The translations under genes and the position numbers were made by a program. This document shows positions 56,311 to 64,000 of a DNA stretch of 64,000 nucleotides, piece after piece (positions within the stretch are counted from its first letter, which is position 1; each line of letters begins with the position of its first letter). The notes under the pieces are model-generated. The model made no database searches. It had not been told where the DNA came from and saw only the letters and a program-made list of their open reading frames with translations. The stretch comes from Morinoia aosen (taxonomy: Eukaryota > Arthropoda > Malacostraca > Amphipoda > Talitridae), in the NCBI GenBank assembly GCA_030386875.1, contig CM059566.1, positions 41,948,068 to 42,012,067 on the forward strand. The letters are read 5' to 3'.

Positions 56311-58329
56311 ATTAAAAGACTTTAAGATTCGTACCGAAACAGTTAATCTATGGTAAAAAATTAAAATTCTTATTCAGAAATGACTTCATCATTCTTGCTG
56401 GCGGAATTGCACTAGTCTTATTACCTAATCATACCTTTGGTGAGTTTATATTTTTATACATTTGCTTGGTGTCCGCTTCTTCCGTCTCTCGGTCTCCCTC
56501 ATAAGGATGTCAATAACCCAATCTGTGATAAGAATTTCACCAGTGCACAAGTATAAGAATATTTTTATCGTAGGTATTATTAGGATAGTTTTATTCGTTG
56601 CCATCCCATCAGGAAAATTGGAAAATATTGAATTCCGTCATTTTTGCCAGGCAGCGTACACTACTTCATAATTAGGTCGTTGGTTGCATAATCCGTGCAC
56701 CAAGCGGCACAGGAGAAGTATATTATCTCGAAAATTGGAGATTGGAATTCCACCTTATTTTGTTTTTTTTCCATGTGAAATAATTAACTAGATTTGTTTG
56801 GCTTAAATTGCGAGCTAGGTTCTCAGTATTTTGAAGTTCTGAATGACAAAAAAACGAATGCCAGTTAGGTGGTGACGCCAACTTCTTACATCAACCAGCT
56901 GTATTTAAGATTGCGCAAAGGCTGGTATTCTTTATTAGGAAGCATGTACGATCTTTTTTAGTGTGGATGGTAAAAATAAATCTAACCTTATTATGCTCCA
57001 TCTGAATTTGTTGTCATGTTTTCTTATACAAACTCACATAGCAGTGAAGTTAAATTAAATGCTTCACACATCGAAATTTTAATGACATATGGAACTTATT
57101 TAGATAATATAGGCTGTTCACAACGACTCTTGCTCGCAGTGAGTGCAGGTTGTCATGTTCATTTCCCTCACTCAACACACATCAGAACAGCTCTTAACTC
57201 TAAAATTCTGTGACACTCAACCCTAAAGTTCTGCTTGCTGATGAAGTGCTACTAAACAGCTGTAAATTACTAATGTGCAGCTGTAGTTGTAGCTGCATCA
57301 GTGTGCGGTACGGTGGCATGTAACAGCCGTACGTGGGTAGTGCCCCATATGGCAGCTGTGTACTGATAAGATGCGATGTAGACTGAGTGTCGCGTAATGA
57401 AGCCTACTTCTAATTCAGTAAATCTAGACCAATTTATTCGTACCACTGCGCTGTCGTCTGCAGCTCGTGCGTCTTGGCAGGATGCGGACTATGTTGATGA
57501 ATTTATTAAAGTATTTTTAGGTGTGCGCTCTATACACATGCACTCGGAGGTCTGATTTGTCACGTGTGCGTTTGCTAGCTGTGTGCCATGCGAGTGCCGC
57601 TGTAATACTGAGCTGGATTTAGGAATGGGAGTCCTGCTGAATCACCATACTATGGAACATATATCACCTTGATCTCGTTACATGGCTTCAACAAATGCGA
57701 CGCGGCGCAACGAACTTTTACAAACAACTGACCGCATGTCTTGACGCATCATGCATCGTCGTAACTGAACTAGCAATCTATGCTGCTGTATAATAGGAGC
57801 CGTGTATGTCCGTCCGTGACCTGCTTGGTATCCGCAATACCGCGTCTCCTGGTCTCTCTAGACCGTTACTTAGGAATGCATCAGACCCAGTGATTTTCCC
57901 GTCTTTTTGAAGCATTATAGCAGCGCAGCTCTATGTGCAGCAGTTCTAGCAGTACTCTACACAGTCCTCAATTGTTCTAATATTTTCTCATCTTGGTGAT
58001 CATTTCAGAAATGTTGTGAGCTAGAAATGAGAATGTCGAAAAAATGTTCACGAGTGCGATCTTAGTGTTTCAAATTAATGTCAAATTTATGATCGATTAA
58101 ATTGAGTGTGTTCAAGAGCGGTTGTAGAGTATTAGGGTCTTGTCCGCATCAATCGTTACGCAAATCTTCTATCGTTCTTCGCAAACTGAGTACATTTCAA
58201 TCAAGATATTTACAGCACTCATAGATATATTTCCGAAAAACAAGCCATGCATAACCGATACCGTTCTGTAAATCGAATCGAATGAATCACCTTCGAGGCG
58301 CACATCGTTCGCAAGTTACGGATTATTTG
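56311..58329. other. No gene recognised
   Basis: AT-rich, with a mixed-composition zone at 57230-57870. Frames up to 69 codons only, and no element ends. Confidence 0.5.
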
Positions 58330-58490
58330 TCATCCAATGACTCCCCTCGTCGGCCAGGGGGTCACAGCTCGCGCTGAGGAGGGAGGAAGCGCTCAGCCTG
58401 CCTGCTCTGCCGCGCTCTTATCTTCTGTTTACTCGAAATGCCCTTATCTTGAGGGCAAACATGCTACAGGTGCTGTGCGGTGGTGCTGTG
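58330..58490. other. GC-rich patch, unassigned
   Basis: CCCCTCGTCGGCCAGGGGG, AGCTCGCGCTGAGGAGG and two CTTATCTT words (GATA-type AGATAAG on the complement). It is followed by the GT-rich tract. No frame is of interest. Confidence 0.3.
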
Positions 58491-58562
58491 TTCCCTAGTG
58501 CTGTGTGGGTGTGTGGTGGTGTGTGTGTGTGGTGGTGATGTGTGTGGTGGTGTTGGTGTGTG
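58491..58562. repeat. GTG/GT-rich microsatellite, left part
   Basis: GTGTGTGGTGGTGTGTGTGT and related words. The tract resumes after 58903, so the retroelement at 58563-58890 is inserted into it. Confidence 0.85.
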
Positions 58563-58851
58563 TATGTGAGGGCCTGAGCTAAAGGTTAGGTAGGCTTCTT
58601 TTTTGTTGAAATAGAATAGGTTTTTGTTTTGTTACGGACCATTTTTTTCGGTTCACTGCTGTCCTGTTTTTCAGCACCTACTACTTTCTTCTTCAACTTT
58701 TTCATGTTTCATGAACTTCTTTCTTAGCTTCCTGTTTCTGTGCACTTTGTGCATAGATTCCGCGTTCCCTCAACTCCATACTAAATGGTGCCTTCCTCCT
58801 TCCTCTCTTAGAACATCTTTGTCGTGCAGTTAAGGGAGGCTAAAACTTTCT

Positions 58852-58890
<39 letters not shown>
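58563..58890 (+). mobile_element. Short retroelement, copy 2, inserted in GT-rich repeat
   Basis: The body starts TATGTGAGGGCCTGAGC and shares AAAGGTTAGGTAGGCTT, TTCGGTTCACTGCTGT, GCACCTACTACTTTCTTC and CTCCATACTAAATGGTGCC with 51831-52135. It ends in a (AAT)n tail at 58856-58890. GTGTTGGTGTGTG occurs at 58550-58562 and 58891-58903, a 13-bp target duplication, though this lies in low-complexity sequence. It lacks about the first 60 bp of copy 1, a usual 5' truncation. Confidence 0.87.
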
Positions 58891-59035
58891 GTGTTGGTGT
58901 GTGGTACTGTTAGTGTGATGGTGGTATGTGGTAGCTTAAATATGTGGTAGTGGTGTGAGGTAGTAATAGTGTGGGATGGCGGTGTACGGTAGTGTTAGTA
59001 TGTGCTGGTGTAGGTGGTGTGGTGCAGCACTCTAT
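58891..59035. repeat. GTG/GGTA-rich microsatellite, right part
   Basis: GTGTGGTACTGTTAGTG, GTGGTAGTGGTGTGAGG and similar words without a strict period. It continues the tract at 58491-58562. Confidence 0.75.
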
Positions 59036-59750
59036 ATAGCCGCAAGTGATGGCCCCGCTCCCGCCGCACAGGATGCCCATGACCCACCTTAGAAGAGCTT
59101 AGCAACATTTCTCACTGGAGATCATGGCACAATGAAGACGTCTTCTCAGAGCACGCCGCCCACGGGGCCTCTGACAAGAAGGGAGTATCTCTTGCGTCCT
59201 GCTCACGCTGATAACGTGCACCGTATCCTGTTCTGAATGGCCGCCAAATGCGGTCATTAATGCAGGCGAGTATTCTCACGCCGAGGTGCCACGTGAATTC
59301 CTCAGAGATGACTGCAGAAAACAATACATCTTCGTGCATAATTTGCTAAACTGCACCAAAATAAGTCTGTTTCTATATTTACTGAACCTATGGGGGTTCT
59401 TCATTGCAAAATAATGTCTTCCTGATTTGAAAATGAAAAGAACTTACAGAGATTCTTAGATTCTTAAATTACCGTCGATGCAAAAAACATTAATACAAGG
59501 TATTATATACGTGTGATAGAACTTCCCTCCTACACTAAATCAAAATTTCTGTTTCAATGGAAAGCATGAGATTAATGACAGTGAACGTTTTTGCCATTCA
59601 TTCTCTTTTCTGATTTGATGTGTTTAAAGCTGAGGTAAGTCGACAACATCCTGTCCTTCGAGCGTGACACCATCACTACACCGTCACCACCACGCACCAA
59701 TACCAGTCACCGCTATTTCTCTTTTCCTTTTCGTCATCAGAGGTGCATGC
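59036..59750. other. No gene recognised
   Basis: GC-richer at 59040-59300 with a 75-codon minus frame (59112-59339) that is not recognised, then AT-rich. Confidence 0.45.
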
Positions 59751-59755
59751 AGTGT

Positions 59756-59852
59756 ATGGTAGTGGTTACAATGGTGGTTGTAGTAGTACCAGCAGTAATA
59801 CTTAGGAAGTAATACCGCAGTAATGCTGTAATAATACTTAGTAGTCATAATA
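59756..59852. repeat. Degenerate AGTAATA-type short repeat
   Basis: GTAGTGGTTAC, GTAGTAGTACC, AGCAGTAATAC, AAGTAATACC, GCAGTAATGCTG and TAATACTTAGTAGTC form a decayed trinucleotide-like tract. Confidence 0.6.
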
Positions 59853-60140
59853 GCAGTTTTTCACATTCTTCCATAACTATCCTTGCTCTTTCTTTTACGG
59901 AACGCTGGTGCTTGTGCGTGGCAGCTCGAACACCCAAAGAATCTATAGCCCGGCTTGTTTCTGTTATCAAATTCCAATTGAATGTTTTCATATAACTTTC
60001 ATTAATTCACCTCAGACAGATAACCACCTGTTTCTTATTCGTTCTTTAATTTCGTCTTGGATGGAGCAGCAACACGGTGAAGGCACGCAGTGCGTCTGGG
60101 CAGCGGAGCGGGATGCGCAGCTTCCGGGGCCTGCGCGGCA
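59853..60140. other. No gene recognised
   Basis: AT-rich, turning GC-rich at about 60070. The 96-codon plus frame 59908-60198 ends in the G-run and is unrecognised. Confidence 0.45.
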
Positions 60141-60190
60141 TGCGGTCGGGGGAGGGGACGGCACGGGGAGGGGAGGGGGAGGGGTAAATG
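60141..60190. repeat. G-run cluster
   Basis: GGGGGAGGGGACGG, GGGGAGGGGAGGGGGAGGGG: at least five G-runs of four or more, a strong G-quadruplex candidate on the plus strand, leading into the purine tract. Confidence 0.85.
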
Positions 60191-60199
60191 GAAATTAGG

Positions 60200-60625
60200 G
60201 GGATGTGAGGATGAAAATACAAGAAGAGCAAAAGCTTGAAGAGAGAAAGGTTGAAAGTAGGAGAAATGGAACGGAGGAAAGGAGGGATGGAAAGAAGAAA
60301 GGATAGAAAAGAGGGACGGGAAGAAGAAGGGACAGAAAGAAGGAACGAGAAGAAGAAGGGATAGCCAAAAAGGATGGAAAGAAGAAAGGACAGAAAGGAG
60401 GAATGAGAAGAAGAAGGAATTGAAAGAAGGAATGGGAAGAAAGAGGATAAAAAGGAGAGAAAGAGGGAAAAACAGACGTAGAGATTGAAGAGCTCAGAAG
60501 GAGAGAATAAAAAAAGGAAAGGCTGAAAAGGTCTGAATGGGAAAATGAGGGAAATATGAAAGAGAGGGGATGGAGAATGGATGGCGAACGAAGAAAGAAA
60601 GATGAAGAGGGGAGGACGGGGACAT
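60200..60625. repeat. About 420 bp of nearly pure purine (GGAAGAAGA-type) sequence
   Basis: Very few pyrimidines on the plus strand. GGAAAGAAGAAAGGA, GAGAAGAAGAAGGGA and similar words recur at roughly 27-bp steps. The minus frame (148 codons, S-, F- and P-rich) is a composition artefact. The sequence could form triplex DNA. No gene is recognised. Confidence 0.9.
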
Positions 60626-60960
60626 GAATTAATGACAGCAAAAATTTTTTAACCAGGGCATTTCATTTGGCCATGAAATATAACTAATCGCTGCGATTTT
60701 ACCTTGTCATCAATCGCTGCTTTCCCTGCTGACGTCAATGCTTGTATGCGTGTAAAGTTAATTAGGAAGAAGCAGGCTAAACCTCTATAGTTAGTGGTAA
60801 AAGGAGAACGAACGTGAAGCTGAACATCTTAATTTCAAACATTTAAGAATTTGCAGATAAAATGTTCATCTACACATTAGTTCTCATTTTTATAATTAAA
60901 ATGAGATTTCCGATAAGTCAACCGATTAGTAATATATCATTACTGACATTGTACTTTTGA
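60626..60960. other. No gene recognised
   Basis: AT-rich interval between the purine tract and the 27-bp array. No supported feature. Confidence 0.5.
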
Positions 60961-61122
60961 GATTACATTTTTCTACATAATTTTGCCGATTACATTTTTC
61001 TACATAATTTTGCCGATTACATTTTTCTACATAATTTTGCCGATTACATTTTTCTACATAATTTTGCCGATTACATTTTTCTACATAATTTTGCCGATTA
61101 CATTTTTCTACATAATTTTGCC
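60961..61122. repeat. 27-bp tandem array, exactly six identical copies
   Basis: GATTACATTTTTCTACATAA plus TTTTGCC starts at 60961, 60988, 61015, 61042, 61069 and 61096. All six copies read as identical, so this is the youngest array in the window and a likely polymorphic minisatellite. Confidence 0.97.
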
Positions 61123-61817
61123 TCGGAAGTGCTGAGGTCGACTCGCCTTGAAGTTGTGAGAGTATTTTTCTAGTGAAAAGTTACTGGTCTTGAAATACTA
61201 ATTCTAAAATTACTTGTAATATCTAATTCTAATACTACTCGTAATATATAATCCTAATATTACTTGTAAAAAGTGATTCCAGCAGAGCTCCTTCGTGATA
61301 ATTTTTTCCGTCCATTCAGGTACTCACTAATCCCGGATAAGAAACTCAAAATTCCTGTTTGTACTGTGTGAAGTTTTTCATGCAGCATGAGTATTTCCTA
61401 GTATACCATTTGCTGAAAACCCGCCGAGGCTGTTTAAATGAATTACGTGAACGAAGAAGAATTGCATAAGAGTGCAAGGAGCTGTGCCCTTGCTAAGGTG
61501 AAGGTGCCAAAGGTTCGGAGATGTGCGTGTGTTTGAGGAGATGAAGTGCAAATGTGCAGCGAGAGCTGAGGCGCCGTGAGAGGGACGGGATTGTCATGTC
61601 GGGAACGTGTCCAGGACGCGTTCAGCTGAATTACACGCCTCTGACTCGCTGATTTGCTGTTGTGAGACGACGCCTGAAGTGGTGATGCTGCCGCTGGTGG
61701 TAGGTGCTCTTTGCACGCTCTTTTGGTTGTGTCGCGAGAGATTATTTGGGCAGTGGAATCAGTACAGACGGTGCTTGCGTTCTACATCTTACGCTAACTG
61801 CAACGTACGCGGATAAT
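61123..61817. other. No gene recognised
   Basis: A short TAATTCTAA/TACTTGTAATAT repetition lies at 61199-61270. 61480-61800 is GC-richer, with a 69-codon plus frame that is not recognised. Confidence 0.45.
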
Positions 61818-61848
61818 AGTTATTAACGTGGATAATAGTTATTAACAA
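61811..61848 (+). repeat. Two copies of GGATAATAGTTATTAAC, 19-bp step
   Basis: GGATAATAGTTATTAACGT at 61811 is followed by GGATAATAGTTATTAACAA at 61830. The nonamer GTTATTAAC is shared with the cluster at 28628-28686. Confidence 0.85.
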
Positions 61849-62635
61849 TTATGCAGAACTTCAATCAAGCATCGCATTAGTTAAATATCTGGGATTAATT
61901 TTCATCAGTATAGATTGAGGTTTGCAGAAAATGTTTTATAACTCGAACATCGACTTGTGGAGGTTATTCAAGTGGCAGTGAAGTAGCAGTGCAGGAGGCG
62001 TTAATGGTTTACCTCTATTTAATGTTCATAAGGTTAGTTCCTGTCCTGACAGAGTTGATTAGCGTAAAAAAATGTGATATTGATACAGAAGCACTGTGGA
62101 GAGAATTATCACAGTCGAGCCTACCAAAATTTCAGTAGGGCTGCAAGAAAATTTTTTTATCTTACCTTGTTTTACTAAATTACGAGCCTGCGCTTCTTTC
62201 GCTTCATCCAAGACTCCTTATTACTAACAAATAGCAGATGACAGCGAAAACGATCTCGCGGTGCTTGGTGTATGTGGTTCGTGTGCGGCTGAAACAATCT
62301 TGGGTAGCGCAGCAAACAGCACACATTGCAATGCTCACACATCGCTGTTTGGAGTGAATGGTCTTTTGAAATGTAAGAAAAACGTTGTAGGTAGCGCTCA
62401 CATGCCGGAGTTTTCATTTCAAAAAAAAGAAAAATAGTTTATTTCCTATAAAATTGATGCATCAAATTATCTTCAACATTGCTTGTCCAATGAATCCTAA
62501 CACAAAAATCCGTAATTGGTACTGAAACCATGATAGGTATTATAACGATAGTGTAACGGGTCACAAAAAAACACATTGCAGCGCTCCCATCCCTACATTT
62601 AGGGGTACATTCTAACGCTCACAAGTCTGTATTTC
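61849..62635. other. No gene recognised
   Basis: AT-rich. At 62560-62640 there are decayed units of the 67-bp array (CACATTGCAGCGC, TACATTTAGGGGTA). Minus frames at 62175-62417 are unrecognised. Confidence 0.5.
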
Positions 62636-63584
62636 TAAGTGATAGTGTTGTGTAACGCTAGGAATACCTTTAAGTACATTACAATATCCCCTTGCCGGTA
62701 TTTAGGAGCGGTGGTGTTGTGTAACGCAAGAAATACCCAGGCACATTACAATATCCCCTTGCCGGTATTTAGGAGCGGTGGTGTTGTGTACCGCAAGAAA
62801 TATCCAGGCACATTACAATACCCACTTGCCGGTATTTAGGAGCGGTGGTGTTGTGTAACGCAAGAAATACCCAGGCACATTACAATACCCACTTGCCGGT
62901 ATTTAGGAGCGGTGGTGTTGAGTAACGCAAGAAATACCCAGGCACATTACAATACCCACTTGCCGGTATTTAGGAGCGGTGGTGTTGTGTACCGCAAGAA
63001 ATACCCAGGCACATTACAATACCCACTTGCCGGTATTTAGGAGCGGTGGTGTTGTGTAACGCAAGAAATACCCAGGCTCATCACAATACTCAACTTGCCG
63101 GTATTTAGGAGCGGTGGTGTTGTGTAACGCAAGAAATACCCAGGCACATTACAATACCCACTTGCCGGTATTTAGGAGCGGTGGTGTTGTGTAACGCAAG
63201 AAATACCCAGGCACATTACAATACCCACTTGCCGGTATTTAGGATCGGTGGTGTTGTGTACCGCAAGAAATACCCAGGCACATTACAATACCCACTTGCC
63301 GGTATTTAGGAGCGGTGGTGGTGTGTAACGCAAGAAATACCCAGGCATATTACAATACCCACTTGCCGGTAGTTAGGAGCGGTGGTGTTGAGTAACGCAA
63401 GAAATACCCAGACACATTACAATACCCACTTGCCGGTATTTAGGAGCGGTGGTGTTGTGTACCGCAAGAAATACCCAGGCACATTACAATACCCACTTGC
63501 CGGTATTTAGGAGCGGTGGTGTTGTGTAACGCAAGAAATACCCAAGCACCTTACAATACCTACTTGCCGGTATTTAGGAGCGAC
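62636..63584. repeat. 67-bp tandem array, about 14 copies
   Basis: The unit contains GTAACGCAAGAAATACCC, AGGCACATTACAATACCCAC, TTGCCGGTATTTAGGAGC and GGTGGTGTTGT. The anchor AGGAGCG falls at 62704 and 62771 and continues every 67 bp with minor slips. Two variants, GTAACGC and GTACCGC, are interspersed. The first copy is the most diverged, and the array ends sharply at GGAGCGACGG. The 67-bp period prevents long frames. Confidence 0.97.
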
Positions 63585-63754
63585 GGTCTCGAGAAGCGCC
63601 ACAGCGGCGAGCAAACAACCACGGGAGGCAGAGAGTGTGGAGGAAGTGCGCGTGTGAGAACTGAGTGTGGGCGCGAAGTGTGACTAACGCACTTGACATC
63701 GCTGCTGCCACGTCTGATGTACTCCCCTGAGCCTTCTGCTGCCCATCTTGTTAG
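63585..63754. other. GC-rich right flank of the 67-bp array
   Basis: GC-richer sequence with overlapping minus frames of 62-108 codons. None is recognised, and their length comes largely from the 27-bp repeat downstream. Confidence 0.4.
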
Positions 63755-63845
63755 GTCTCTGCCTGCCTGGCCTGCTGCTTGGTGCGGCCTGCTCCGGCCT
63801 GCTGTTTGGTGTGGCCTGCTCCGGCCTGCTGCTTGTGGCCTGCCA
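63755..63845. repeat. 27-bp GGCCTGCTCC repeat, about three copies
   Basis: GCGGCCTGCTCCGGCCTGC at 63784 and GTGGCCTGCTCCGGCCTGC at 63811 share a 27-bp period, with partial units on both sides (TGCTGCTTGGTG, TGCTGTTTGGTG). The period is a multiple of three, hence the open minus frames. Confidence 0.85.
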
Positions 63846-64000
63846 TGTGATGCAGGCTGCAACAGGTGAAAAGAAGTATTGAACATTGCAGTTCTGGCTC
63901 ACCATAGTTGGCCTGTTCCACTAGTGAGAACGCTAACACACCATTTTCCCGTTATACTGCGATGCTGTTACAGCAGAGTCCTGCTGCAGGAAAGTCTGCT

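Noticed and set aside
60195..60641. 148-codon S/F/P-rich minus frame
   Set aside because: It translates a polypyrimidine strand and is composition only.
62636..63584. Regular array that could suggest a CRISPR
   Set aside because: Units are contiguous 67-bp repeats without unique spacers, and the context is eukaryotic. The same holds for the other arrays.

Overview
The window looks like non-coding nuclear DNA of an animal, most probably an insect or another arthropod. It is AT-rich overall with short GC-rich islands. It has no operons, no ribosomal or tRNA genes, and no reading frame that I can tie with confidence to a protein family. It carries small DNA transposons with TTAA or 8-bp target duplications, a tRNA-derived SINE, and an unusual density of tandem repeats. 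The species guess rests on this repeat style, not on a diagnostic gene. All of the longest open reading frames lie in tandem arrays whose period is a multiple of three (15, 21/63 and 39 bp), so they stay open by arithmetic and are not listed as genes.

Layout. 0-8 kb: mostly unassigned AT-rich DNA, with a 100-bp tandem duplication (0.9 kb), a TATA-like site beside a short frame (2.0 kb) and a hairpin element (7.9 kb). 8.5-10.5 kb: 39-bp and 79-bp repeats. 11.3-13.8 kb: a 64-bp satellite flanked by two TTAA elements of one family. 14.9 kb: second copy of the hairpin element. 16.5-20.7 kb: degenerate repeats, a 39-bp array of about 25 copies, pyrimidine-rich repeats and a 46-bp repeat. 20.8-23.4 kb: three GC-rich islands, one with four CCAAT boxes in one orientation. 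23.4-28.3 kb: a 73-bp array, a G-rich 15-bp array and a 21/63-bp higher-order array, followed by a GC-rich patch with three GTTATTAAC motifs.

30-43 kb: sparse, with 29-bp, 76-bp and 126-bp repeats, a third TTAA element at 39.36-39.54 kb and a perfect 14-bp hairpin at 34.8 kb. 43-47 kb: a 73-bp array, 1 kb of CAA/CAG-like sequence, 14-bp and 69-bp repeats and a 37-bp-arm hairpin. 48-59 kb: a tRNA-derived SINE, a CpG-rich island, two copies of a retroelement with (TAA)n tails and target duplications, and a hAT-type element with an 8-bp duplication. 59-64 kb: a purine tract, exactly six copies of a 27-bp unit, and a 67-bp array of about 14 copies.

No genes can be described as working together. 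The best-supported content is mobile-element and satellite structure: three miniature DNA-transposon families, two short retroelement families and more than twenty local tandem-repeat systems. Statements about families come from terminal sequences, target duplications and periods counted by eye; no database search was possible.
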